DNA of 25,235 nucleotides. It comes from Treponema sp. UBA1226 (GTDB lineage Bacteria > Spirochaetota > Spirochaetia > Treponematales > Treponemataceae). This document shows positions 14,680-21,965 of this stretch, piece after piece. The translations under genes and the position numbers were made by a program. The DNA lies in contig DBWY01000001.1 in assembly GCA_002309195.1 (NCBI GenBank), positions 1-25,235 on the forward strand, given 5' to 3'. Every line of letters starts with the position of its first letter. Positions within the stretch are counted from its first letter, which is position 1. The notes below the pieces were generated by a model. The model was not told the origin of the DNA, made no database searches, and saw nothing but the letters and a program-made list of their open reading frames with translations.

Positions 14680-14752
14680 AGTCAAGGCACGCTTCGCTCT
14701 TAGGCCTTGACTCAGCCGTTTTGCGGGTTGCTAAGCAATTATCAACCCGCAA
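14680..14752 (-). other. Two hairpins between the XRE gene and the tRNA array
   Basis: A 10-bp stem TTGCGGGTTG (14721-14730) with CAACCCGCAA (14743-14752) spans the XRE stop codon, and a 9-bp stem AGTCAAGGC (14680-14688) with GCCTTGACT (14704-14712) follows. Neither has a U-run on the minus strand, so they look like processing or stability elements rather than terminators. Confidence 0.6.
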
Positions 14753-15003
14753 TCTACTTCAACTTCAATCTCATCTTTAATAACGATATCGTCGACAGTG
14801 ACACCGTATACGGCGGCCAAAACAATCAAGTTGTCGATTGTTGGCAAATACTTACCTTTTTCCCAGGAGTAAATTGCTTCGGATGAGTTGAAATTGAAAA
14901 TGTTCTGGATTTCACGGACAGAGTATCCTGCACGGATACGACACGCTTTGATATTGGCAGCAGTTGCTGCTACGTTGATAACTGGCTTATTAATTTTACA
15001 CAT
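14731..15003 (-). CDS. XRE-family helix-turn-helix protein, copy 1
   Basis: 90 residues from the ATG at 15003, supported by AAGGAG at 7-base spacing; the upstream extension would need a TTG. Residues about 15-70 form the helix-turn-helix (GYSVREIQNIFNFNSSEAIYSWEKGKYLPTIDNLIVLAAVYGVT), paralogous to the protein at 13531-13815. The C-terminus is acidic (KDEIEVEVD). It follows a 45-residue frame by 45 bp and is followed by hairpins and then tRNA genes on the same strand, so it is probably co-transcribed with them. Confidence 0.85.
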   Translation of the reverse strand: MCKINKPVINVAATAANIKACRIRAGYSVREIQNIFNFNSSEAIYSWEKGKYLPTIDNLIVLAAVYGVTVDDIVIKDEIEVEVDCGLIIA

Positions 15004-15048
15004 TCGTTTCTCCTTATTCCCGGGAGCCAACGTATGTGCAAAAAAGAT

Positions 15049-15186
15049 TTAAGCGCTGGTCTTCCCTTCAGAATCTCCAAAAGTAGCCTGGCACATAAAG
15101 CCAAGCTCGTTAAACATTCCCTGTATCTGTCCCTGAGGTAGTGAAAATAATCTTTGCAATCTAAATGTTCTAGAAACTGCTTTCAT
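15049..15186 (-). CDS. 45-residue small protein preceding the XRE gene
   Basis: From the ATG at 15186 to a TAA at 15051-15049, with AAGGAGG at 7-base spacing. The N-terminal half is basic and amphipathic (MKAVSRTFRLQRLFSLPQG), the C-terminal half neutral with a single Cys. I recognise no family. Strong start signal, strand and position mirror the small frame before the other XRE gene, although the two peptides are not similar. Confidence 0.55.
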   Translation of the reverse strand: MKAVSRTFRLQRLFSLPQGQIQGMFNELGFMCQATFGDSEGKTSA

Positions 15187-15344
15187 CTCAGTTCCTCCTT
15201 GTTAAGATTAGGGTGTTCAACGAACACTACTTTTAAAGTTTTCCGTAAAAAAACGCTTACATTGATGTCTGCGGAGGTACGATAGTACCGACTGCAATAC
15301 CAATAAAAACAAACGAAAACTCTGCTTTCGTAAGTGATAATCTG

Positions 15345-15373
15345 AATATACCACCAACAATGCAACACTTCAA
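15345..15373 (-). promoter_or_regulatory. Promoter of the first peptide-regulator module and tRNA array
   Basis: TTGAAG (15373-15368), 17 bp, TATATT (15350-15345) on the minus strand. The predicted leader of about 150 bases carries hairpins at 15276-15289 (GGTAC-GATA-GTACC) and 15213-15227 (GTGTTC-AAC-GAACAC). The gene-free stretch 15187-15510 thus holds this promoter, its leader and the rlaP control region. Confidence 0.65.
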
Positions 15374-15443
15374 TCAAGTTGTACTTGAATTTATGATTTT
15401 GTTTGAAAGGCTTATTTCATGTGGTCACCATAGTGGGGATATT

Positions 15444-15466
15444 TTTCGCACTAATTTTTCCGTGAT
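15444..15466 (+). promoter_or_regulatory. RNA-repair box, copy 1 (before rlaP)
   Basis: A 23-bp element beginning TTTCGCAC and ending TTTTCCGTGAT; it differs from the other two copies at one position (T for A at base 12). It ends 19 bp before TATAAT (15486-15491) and 44 bp before the rlaP ATG. No good -35 box is present, so the element takes its place. Confidence 0.85.
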
Positions 15467-15510
15467 GGTTGTTAAAAAAGATGTGTATAATCGAATATAA
15501 GGTGACAGAA

Positions 15511-16293
15511 ATGGAACTTATAAATGAAAAAGAAATTAGTCGGTCTATAAGGAAAAAACTTTCTCAAATTGAAGAACGTGAAAATATCCGCATTATATAT
15601 GCCTGTGAGAGTGGAAGTCGTGCATGGGGGTTTGCAAGTCCTGATTCTGATTATGATGTACGGTTTATTTTTATCAGACCTGTTCAAGATTATCTGCATG
15701 TACAAGAACTTCCAGATTTTATAGATGCAGAACTTAATGAGGTTTATGATATAAATGGCTGGGATTTGAAGAAATTTTTAAAACAACTTTATAAATCGAA
15801 TCCGGTTATTTTTGAATGGGCTGGATCTCCTGTTGTTTATAAGACAAGTTCTGAATGGAAACAGGTTTTGGAGTTGATGAAAGAATTTGTTCAGGAAAGT
15901 AGTATACTGGCTCATTATCGTGGAATGGCTAAAAACAATGTCCGCTCGAATTTTGATACTTCGGAAATTGTGCTAAAAAAGTATCTTTATGTTTTGAGAC
16001 CGGTTCTTGCTTGTATATGGATTATGCAGAAACATTCTGTCCCTCCGACAGAGTTTGGAAGGCTTGTTGATGAAGTTTTGCCTCAGGAACTTCGCTATAT
16101 TGTTGATGAACTTCTGAAAGCAAAAAAGAATGCTGGTGAAAAACAAAAGGGATTACGTATTCATGAATTGGATTTGTTCATTGAGGTTAAATTAAACGAA
16201 GCCGCTGCGGTAAGTAAAAATGCAGAACAGGAAAAGAATATGCAAAAACTGAATGAATTATTTTTGTCACTGGTTAATGCGGGGACAATTTAG
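15511..16293 (+). CDS. rlaP: RlaP-type nucleotidyltransferase (Pol-beta superfamily, RNA-ligase associated)
   Basis: 260 residues from the ATG at 15511 (AGGTGAC just upstream; the extension to 15469 contains the promoter). The nucleotidyltransferase signature GSRAWG (35-40) is followed by DSDYDVR with Asp47 and Asp49 as metal ligands, then the helix-rich C-terminal region with NPVIFEWAGSPVVY that is typical of the RlaP family. Comparative genomics by Burroughs and Aravind placed RlaP with RNA ligases in RNA-repair systems, where it is thought to modify RNA ends; I know no assayed activity. Here it heads an operon under RNA-repair box 1 and is followed 10 bp later by the primase-like gene. Confidence 0.85.
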   Translation: MELINEKEISRSIRKKLSQIEERENIRIIYACESGSRAWGFASPDSDYDVRFIFIRPVQDYLHVQELPDFIDAELNEVYDINGWDLKKFLKQLYKSNPVIFEWAGSPVVYKTSSEWKQVLELMKEFVQESSILAHYRGMAKNNVRSNFDTSEIVLKKYLYVLRPVLACIWIMQKHSVPPTEFGRLVDEVLPQELRYIVDELLKAKKNAGEKQKGLRIHELDLFIEVKLNEAAAVSKNAEQEKNMQKLNELFLSLVNAGTI

Positions 16294-16303
16294 GGAGGAA
16301 ACA

Positions 16304-17209
16304 ATGGCTGAATATTACAATATGATTCTGAACGAAAATGAGCTACACTGGTTCTTTGATCACATTATCGAAAAACCGCTTGCTTATGAATCTTATATGA
16401 TTATGCTTGCTTGCCGCGGTAAGAAGCTGACTGATGAAGAACGCGAATATACAAAGGTTGGAGCCCGTGGTGAAATGATGAGGGAAGAGTTGATTCGCTG
16501 TAAAGGTGGACTCAAGCAGGAATGGAATTTTGATATATACAGACAGGCTTTCTATACATACAACTGCGACAAGCGTTCTCTTTTGACTACTGCAGGCGTT
16601 CCTTATCCTGAGCATGCAATGGTGGTTTACTCTGTTGTGAATCCGACTAACGAAATTGACTGCATCGAAGATACTTTTGAGCATTACAATAATGAACGAA
16701 AAAATCTGACTTCAGCAATCTTGCGAGGTTCTCAGCCGGGTATTCAGGATCATCTTGTAAAGATGCCGAAGGTATTTGAGCACATGAAAAGTTGTCATGC
16801 TTCTCATACAAGCCGCCGCATCTGGCTGGATTTTGATTTGGATATTAAGAAAGAATACCGGGTTACGAAAGTGTTTGAAGAAGCATATACTGAACTCTAT
16901 AAAGCTGCTGAAAAACTGTTTGGCATTGGTAATTTTGTGATTATCAAAACAAACGGAGGTTATCATACGCTGGTTCGAAAGGAATGTCTTACTTTTAATC
17001 CAAATAAATTTCTAAAGGAAGTTTATGATGAGGCTGTGGCTACAGGGTTTACACTGGCAGATTATGTTGATGAATTTGTAGCAAATGATTCCAGTCACAA
17101 AAGTAAAGATGGAAACAACATTACTAAGCGCTCGGCTCTTATTCCGACTCCGGGTTGCCGTCAGTATGATAGTTACCCTATAGTTGTGAACAAAGAGGAT
17201 TTTGACTAA
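16304..17209 (+). CDS. Uncharacterised protein with primase-polymerase-like (AEP) motifs
   Basis: 301 residues; the ATG at 16304 has an excellent GGGAGGAAAC site. I do not recognise a named family for the whole protein. The first ~160 residues are helical. Then WLDFDLD (174-180; Asp176, Asp178, Asp180) follows a predicted strand, and VIIKTNGGYHTLVR places His221 in a G-G-x-H context. An Asp-x-Asp strand followed by an [S/G]xH strand is the core pattern of archaeo-eukaryotic primases and prim-pols, some of which act on RNA. A third motif may lie in PTPGCRQYDSYPIVV near the end. The function is inferred from motifs only. Operon with rlaP suggests a role in RNA-end repair. Confidence 0.8.
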   Translation: MAEYYNMILNENELHWFFDHIIEKPLAYESYMIMLACRGKKLTDEEREYTKVGARGEMMREELIRCKGGLKQEWNFDIYRQAFYTYNCDKRSLLTTAGVPYPEHAMVVYSVVNPTNEIDCIEDTFEHYNNERKNLTSAILRGSQPGIQDHLVKMPKVFEHMKSCHASHTSRRIWLDFDLDIKKEYRVTKVFEEAYTELYKAAEKLFGIGNFVIIKTNGGYHTLVRKECLTFNPNKFLKEVYDEAVATGFTLADYVDEFVANDSSHKSKDGNNITKRSALIPTPGCRQYDSYPIVVNKEDFD

Positions 17210-17229
17210 TTTTATGATATAATAGATGT

Positions 17230-18528
17230 ATGGCTTATTCTGAACTGATAAAAAATTTAGATACTCTCAGAACTTATATCCGAAGTTTTTATATTTACGG
17301 ATTCAAGTCGCGTGATAAATTTACCGGTAAGAGTACGCGTACATATGATGATGAAAAACGCCGGCTTGAAAATTATCTTGACGGCTATATGACTTTTCGG
17401 CCAGATGACAGCGGTAAAGTTAATTTTGTTTCCATCGATAGTCGTCACACTCCGCACAATCCTTTGTACAAATTGTTTAAAGCAAAATCATTTACTGCAA
17501 TGGATATTTCGCTTCATTTTATGGTGATGGATATTCTTGCGTCAGAGAATGTTGACGACAAACTTGTAAAGAAATCACTTAATCAGATACTTGATGAAAT
17601 CAATTCTGTTTATCTTGATGGATTTAGTTCGGAAGTTGTGCCGGAAGAATCGACGCTCAGAAAAAAACTCAAAGAGTACGAAGAGCTTGGACTTATTAAG
17701 TCCGAAAAAGATGGAAAGGCAATGTTTTATTTCCGTACATTGATGACTAGCCTTGCAGGGCTCGAAGACGCGTTGAATTTCTTTTCTGAAAACTCTCTAT
17801 GTGGCGTTATAGGAAATTTTCTTTATGATAAATTGTCAAAGGAAGTCCAGAAGGAAAGTGAAATATTCCAATACAAACATCATTACATAACTTCAACGAT
17901 TGAATCGGATTTTGTAGAACGGGTTTTTCAGGCTATCCGTGAACACCGATATCTTACGATTGAACAGAAACGGACTGAAGACGGACATGCATTTCCAAAT
18001 GAAGTTCTTCCGCTTATGATTTATCAGAGTACTCAGGGTGGACGAATGCACCTTATGGCTTATCGTCCGAGAGGAAAATATTTTTTGGCTCTCAGATTTG
18101 ATTATATTGTTGGAATGGAAACAGGTGACGTTTACGAGGGTTTTGAACAGAAAAAGGCAGAGTTTGAGAAATTACGAAAGCATATCTGGGGTGTAGCTCT
18201 TAAGCAGAATAAAAAGCATAATGATACTGCGACAATCCATGTAACTTTTAGAATTACTTTTTCAGAAGAAGAAAAGTTTATATATCAGAGACTTTTACGT
18301 GAAAAACGATGTGGTACAGTTACCCTGTTAGATGATAACAATGCTCAGTTTGATGCAGATGTTTTTGATCCTCAGGAAATAATTCCATGGGCAAGAACTT
18401 TTATCTGTCGCATTACATTCTTTGACTGTTCAGATAAATATATTGCCAGACGGTTTTATGATGATATTAGAAAGATGAACAGATTGTATAATGAAAAAGG
18501 GAAGGAGGCAGTTAATGCTGTTCAGTGA
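17230..18528 (+). CDS. WYL-domain transcriptional regulator 1
   Basis: 432 residues. The N-terminal ~190 residues contain winged-helix-like DNA-binding elements (STLRKKLKEYEELGLIKSEKDGKAMFYF is a typical recognition helix plus wing). A WYL domain follows (about 225-310; HRYLTIEQKR, then MHLMAYRPRGKYFLALRFDYI, a degenerate form of the WYL core) and a C-terminal extension (about 330-430). WYL domains sense nucleic-acid or nucleotide ligands and often control repair or defence genes. TGATATAAT, an extended -10, ends 6 bp before the ATG with no ribosome-binding site, so its mRNA may be leaderless. It overlaps WYL regulator 2 by 14 bp, so they are co-translated and may form a heterodimer, as PafB and PafC do. 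Confidence 0.85.
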   Translation: MAYSELIKNLDTLRTYIRSFYIYGFKSRDKFTGKSTRTYDDEKRRLENYLDGYMTFRPDDSGKVNFVSIDSRHTPHNPLYKLFKAKSFTAMDISLHFMVMDILASENVDDKLVKKSLNQILDEINSVYLDGFSSEVVPEESTLRKKLKEYEELGLIKSEKDGKAMFYFRTLMTSLAGLEDALNFFSENSLCGVIGNFLYDKLSKEVQKESEIFQYKHHYITSTIESDFVERVFQAIREHRYLTIEQKRTEDGHAFPNEVLPLMIYQSTQGGRMHLMAYRPRGKYFLALRFDYIVGMETGDVYEGFEQKKAEFEKLRKHIWGVALKQNKKHNDTATIHVTFRITFSEEEKFIYQRLLREKRCGTVTLLDDNNAQFDADVFDPQEIIPWARTFICRITFFDCSDKYIARRFYDDIRKMNRLYNEKGKEAVNAVQ

Positions 18529-19456
18529 AATTTACAGTGCTTATTATAATACTGTAGCCTCTATTATTTCTTGTAGTCAAAAAGGAGATTTAGATTCTGA
18601 TTCAATTTATAAACTTGTGCATGAGTCAGCTTTTCCGGAAAGTTATTTAACAATTGGAACTGCATTGGAAACCGGGAAGTGGCCTCTTATAAAAAAGGAT
18701 TACAGTACTAACATAAAAAATAAACCGACAATGCCTCTTTCACTTTTACAAAAACAGTGGCTTAAAACAATTCTTGAAGATAAGCGTTTTAAACTTTTTG
18801 TTAGCGAAGAAATAAAAACTCGTCTTGAAAAGGATTTAAGTGGTGTTGAACCGCTTTTTACCGAGAAGGATTTTTATCTGTATGACAAATATGAAGACGG
18901 CGACCCTTATGATGATAAAACGTATATTCATAACTTTAAAATTATACTGGCTGCTATTCATCAGAATAAAAAAGTAAAAGTTGAATATACAGGAAGATTT
19001 GGACATACAAAACGCTTTATCTTTTTGCCATGTAAAATTGAATACTCGCAGAAGGACGATAAATTCAGATGTCTGTCTAAAGTTCGAAATCGTCATGCTG
19101 TGTTAAATATAGCAAGAATCAAGAACTGTGAAATTGATGATGGTTTAAAGGCCGGTGATATAACTGAAATAGATCTTCCATGTAGTGATAAGGCAACAGT
19201 AACCCTCGAGATATATGATGACCGCAAAGCCATGGAACGAATGATGCTTGCTTTTGCCCACTTTGAAAAAAGTGCCATTCAACTTGATGAAAACACATAT
19301 CGTCTGACTTTAAATTACGATGCTTTTGATGAAACAGAACTTATAATACGAGTCTTAAGTTTTGGACCTATGGTAAAAGTAATTGAACCTCAGAGATTTG
19401 TGGACTTGGTAAAAGAACGTATTGATGAACAGATTAAATGTATGTCGAGAAAATAG
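18515..19456 (+). CDS. WYL-domain transcriptional regulator 2
   Basis: 313 residues from the ATG at 18515, chosen because GGAGG lies 6 bp upstream. An N-terminal helical region (1-120) precedes a WYL domain (about 145-225, ILAAIHQNKKVKVEYTGRFGHTKRFIFLPCKIEYSQKDDKFRCLSKV) and a C-terminal beta-alpha extension ending with VKVIEPQRFVDLVKERI. Lys, Arg and Tyr at the WYL core suit a nucleic-acid ligand. Its N-terminus has no strong helix-turn-helix, so it may bind DNA through its partner. Paired WYL genes of about 430 and 315 residues are, as I recall, seen near other RtcB/TROVE loci. Candidate regulator of the RNA-repair boxes. Confidence 0.85.
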   Translation: MLFSEIYSAYYNTVASIISCSQKGDLDSDSIYKLVHESAFPESYLTIGTALETGKWPLIKKDYSTNIKNKPTMPLSLLQKQWLKTILEDKRFKLFVSEEIKTRLEKDLSGVEPLFTEKDFYLYDKYEDGDPYDDKTYIHNFKIILAAIHQNKKVKVEYTGRFGHTKRFIFLPCKIEYSQKDDKFRCLSKVRNRHAVLNIARIKNCEIDDGLKAGDITEIDLPCSDKATVTLEIYDDRKAMERMMLAFAHFEKSAIQLDENTYRLTLNYDAFDETELIIRVLSFGPMVKVIEPQRFVDLVKERIDEQIKCMSRK

Positions 19457-19551
19457 ATTACATTCTGTGTTTTCAGTATAATAACTATGAATTAGAAGAG
19501 TCATAGATTTTATGCATAATTCATGTTATATTATTTGTAGAGGATTTGCTT

Positions 19552-19788
19552 ATGAGCGAAGTCATTGGAGAAAAAAAAGAAGATGATTTATTCCTAATTC
19601 AGATACGTTTGTTTCGTTTAGCTCAAAATAAATGGAATCTTGATGAAAAAGAATGCAGCAATCTTTTTAATAAATATAAAATTTATGATTATATAGAAAC
19701 TTGTTATGAGTTTTTTCATTTGCAGGGAGACGAAGCAAATCTTACGGATATAGAAAATTACCTTAAAAATAACGGAGCAGAAATATGA
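19552..19788 (+). CDS. DUF3791-family small protein
   Basis: 78 residues from the ATG at 19552; AGAGGA at 19539-19544 has the right spacing for it, whereas the TTG six bases earlier is too close. The helical sequence with LFNKYKIYDYIETCYEFFHLQGDEANLTDIENYL matches DUF3791, short proteins encoded directly before a DUF3990 gene in many gut bacteria. The stop overlaps the next start (ATGA). Probably the antitoxin or partner of the DUF3990 protein, by analogy of gene layout only. Confidence 0.78.
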   Translation: MSEVIGEKKEDDLFLIQIRLFRLAQNKWNLDEKECSNLFNKYKIYDYIETCYEFFHLQGDEANLTDIENYLKNNGAEI

Positions 19789-20357
19789 TTTTGACAGATG
19801 GAATAGAATTGTATCATGCAAGCTATACTGTTATTGAAAATATAGATTTGTCGTTATGTGCTGCCGGGAAAGATTTTGGGAAGGGCTTTTATGTAACTAC
19901 AGATTATGACCAGGCCTGTAGATTTATTCGAACGGCTATAGGGAAAGCCATTAAAAACAATGTAGAAAATGTAGATTCAAAGACTGGTTATATTTCCATT
20001 TTTGAATATAAACCCGACAATTCAGCAAATATAAACTGTTATGAATTTAAATCCAGCGATGAAGAGTGGCTTCATTGTGTTGTGGCACATCGCAAAAGTG
20101 GGATACTTAAAAATGAACTTGAGAAATGGCAGAACTTTGATGCTATTGCAGGGAAAATAGCCAATGATTCTACAAATCAGGTTCTTACAGCTTATATAAA
20201 CGGTTTTTATGGAGAAGTTGGATCTCATGAAGCCGATGAAACGGCAATTAAATTCCTGCTTCCAGATAATCTTTCTGATCAGATCTGCTTTAGAACAGAA
20301 AAAATCATTCAGAACCTGCATTTTAAGGGTTATAAAACTGTAAAGACGGAGGATTAA
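19785..20357 (+). CDS. DUF3990 protein (ADP-ribosyltransferase-like)
   Basis: 190 residues. The N-terminus reads ELYHASYT (His11) and then AAGKDFGKGFYVTTDYDQACRF (26-48), the hallmark of DUF3990, which profile studies place in the ADP-ribosyltransferase fold: an H-, then Y-containing NAD pocket and a later Glu. A GEVGSHEADETAIKFLLP segment near residue 145 probably supplies the C-terminal part of the site. Its start overlaps the DUF3791 stop, and a third small gene follows after 1 bp. Such cassettes resemble toxin-antitoxin operons; the target of the putative ADP-ribosylation is unknown. It lies inside the RNA-repair locus, where a toxin that damages RNA or its machinery would be a meaningful neighbour. 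Confidence 0.82.
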   Translation: MILTDGIELYHASYTVIENIDLSLCAAGKDFGKGFYVTTDYDQACRFIRTAIGKAIKNNVENVDSKTGYISIFEYKPDNSANINCYEFKSSDEEWLHCVVAHRKSGILKNELEKWQNFDAIAGKIANDSTNQVLTAYINGFYGEVGSHEADETAIKFLLPDNLSDQICFRTEKIIQNLHFKGYKTVKTED

Positions 20358-20358
20358 A

Positions 20359-20577
20359 ATGCAATTAAGCAAATATGAATACAGCATGGAATTATTAGCC
20401 GCAATGGCATGTAAAACAATTGCAGAAAAGAAAAAAATCTCTCAGATACAAGCATTTGACAGTTTTATAAAATCAAAGACAGCAAATATGCTTTTTGATG
20501 AGCGTACTGCCTTCTGGTGCAACGGACCTGACTACATTGCCGATGAGTATAACCGTGAGATAGCGTCTGCATTGTAA
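20359..20577 (+). CDS. Small partner protein of the DUF3990 cassette
   Basis: 72 residues; GACGGAGGATTAAA precedes the ATG. A helical N-terminus is followed by the conserved-looking end MLFDERTAFWCNGPDYIADEYNREI; short proteins with this kind of W--GP-YIAD-Y ending commonly accompany DUF3791/DUF3990 genes in my recollection. Third gene of the cassette. Confidence 0.75.
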   Translation: MQLSKYEYSMELLAAMACKTIAEKKKISQIQAFDSFIKSKTANMLFDERTAFWCNGPDYIADEYNREIASAL

Positions 20578-20604
20578 GATGATTATCTTTTTAATAAACC
20601 TACC

Positions 20605-20627
20605 TTTCGCACTAAATTTTCCGTGAT
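20605..20627 (+). promoter_or_regulatory. RNA-repair box, copy 2 (before rtcB)
   Basis: Identical over all 23 bp to copy 3. It ends 18 bp before TATAGT (20646-20651) and 46 bp before the rtcB ATG. A TTGAAT at 20630 is too close to that -10 to serve it, so activator-dependent initiation is likely. Confidence 0.85.
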
Positions 20628-20673
20628 AATTGAATTTGTCTCTGCTATAGTTTACTCATATTGGAGGATACTT

Positions 20674-21903
20674 ATGCAGGAAATTACCGGGAAATTTAAT
20701 ACAGCAAAAGTCTTTACAGACAATCTCGAGGACAGTGGACGTGAACAAGTTGTTCGTCTCTGTAACCAACCGTATGTAAAAGACAGCCGCATTAGAATGA
20801 TGCCTGATGTTCATGCAGGAGCAGGCTGCACAATTGGAACGACTATGACTATAACTGATAAGGTTTGCCCGAATCTTGTAGGTGTAGATATCGGCTGTGG
20901 AATGGAAACTCTGATTATTAAAGCTGATTCCCCAGTCAGTGAAAATTTCGATCCAGAAAAACTTGATAAATGTATTCGCCGAAATATTCCTGTCGGAAGA
21001 GATGTCAGAAGACCTGGGCACCTGCATAAATTTGTTGATGAAATTGAATTTGACAAAATCAGATGCAAAAAGGCAAATATAAAAAATGCACGCCTTTCAC
21101 TTGGCACACTTGGAGGCGGCAATCATTTTATAGAAGTCGATCGGGATGAGGCAGGAAATCTTTATATTGTGGTTCATTCAGGCAGTCGTCATCTTGGGCT
21201 TGAGGTTGCAAATTATTATCAGGACATGGCTTGGCGTCAATTAAATCATACAGAAGATTCTGATATTCGTTGTGCTATTGCAAAACTAAAGGCAGAAGGA
21301 CGACAGGAAGAAATTGAAACTTTGCTTCCTGAGATCAAGGCTGCTGTTTGTACAAATGTTCCGCAATCTCTTGCTTACGTAGAGGGCCAGCTTTTTGAAG
21401 ACTACATCAATGATATGAAAATTCTTCAAAAGTTTGCAGCGTTTAACCGCAAAGCCATGATAGATACAATCAGCGTTGGTTTACGTTTGGACAAACATGA
21501 CATCGTTGATGAGTTTACAACGATTCATAACTATATCGATACTGATGCGATGATTTTACGTAAGGGAGCAGTGAGTGCTCGTGGTGGAGAAAAGCTTTTG
21601 ATTCCGATTAATATGCGAGACGGTTCTCTTGTTTGTATTGGGAAGGGTAATGAGGATTGGAATTATTCAGCTCCTCATGGAGCAGGCCGTGTCATGGGAC
21701 GTAAGGAAGCGCGGTATAAATTGCACATGGAAGATTTTGAAGAATCAATGAAAGGTATCTGGAGTTCGACAGTTTGTAAAGAGACGATTGATGAAGCTCC
21801 TATGGCTTATAAAGATATGAGCGAAATTGTAAAAAACATAGAACCGACTGCAGAAATTGTGAATGTTATAAAACCTATTTTCAATTTTAAGGCAGCGGAA
21901 TAA
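20674..21903 (+). CDS. rtcB: RNA-splicing ligase RtcB
   Basis: 409 residues, the length of E. coli RtcB. Start chosen at the ATG with TTGGAGGA in front; the longer frame to 20623 runs through the promoter. Signature segments are all present: DVHAGAGCTIGTTM, VGVDIGCGM, GGGNHFIE, HSGSRHLG, SARGGEKLLIPINMRDGS and SAPHGAGRVMGR, with His335 as the nucleotidylated residue. RtcB joins RNA 2',3'-cyclic-phosphate (or 3'-phosphate) ends to 5'-OH ends using GTP and Mn2+, the ends left by many RNases and toxins. No archease or RtcA gene is nearby. Its own promoter carries an RNA-repair box. Confidence 0.97.
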   Translation: MQEITGKFNTAKVFTDNLEDSGREQVVRLCNQPYVKDSRIRMMPDVHAGAGCTIGTTMTITDKVCPNLVGVDIGCGMETLIIKADSPVSENFDPEKLDKCIRRNIPVGRDVRRPGHLHKFVDEIEFDKIRCKKANIKNARLSLGTLGGGNHFIEVDRDEAGNLYIVVHSGSRHLGLEVANYYQDMAWRQLNHTEDSDIRCAIAKLKAEGRQEEIETLLPEIKAAVCTNVPQSLAYVEGQLFEDYINDMKILQKFAAFNRKAMIDTISVGLRLDKHDIVDEFTTIHNYIDTDAMILRKGAVSARGGEKLLIPINMRDGSLVCIGKGNEDWNYSAPHGAGRVMGRKEARYKLHMEDFEESMKGIWSSTVCKETIDEAPMAYKDMSEIVKNIEPTAEIVNVIKPIFNFKAAE

Positions 21904-21910
21904 AAAAGGG

Positions 21911-21933
21911 TTTCGCACTAAATTTTCCGTGAT
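21911..21933 (+). promoter_or_regulatory. RNA-repair box, copy 3 (before the Y RNA and rsr)
   Basis: Same 23 bp as copy 2, 7 bp after the rtcB stop. Here TTTCGCAC is also matched by GTGCGAAA 16 bp later (21935-21942), making a perfect inverted repeat absent from the other copies. A weak -10 (TAAATT, 21952-21957, or extended TGTGATAAA) follows at similar spacing, placing transcription start close to the Y RNA 5' end at about 21966. Confidence 0.8.
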
Positions 21934-21965
21934 TGTGCGAAATGAGTGTGATAAATTAAAAATAT

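Noticed and set aside
15444..15466. The 23-bp element as a sigma-54 promoter (rtc operons often use sigma-54)
   Set aside because: The required GG and GC dinucleotides at -24 and -12 are CG and CC here in all copies, and sigma-70-like -10 boxes follow at constant distance.
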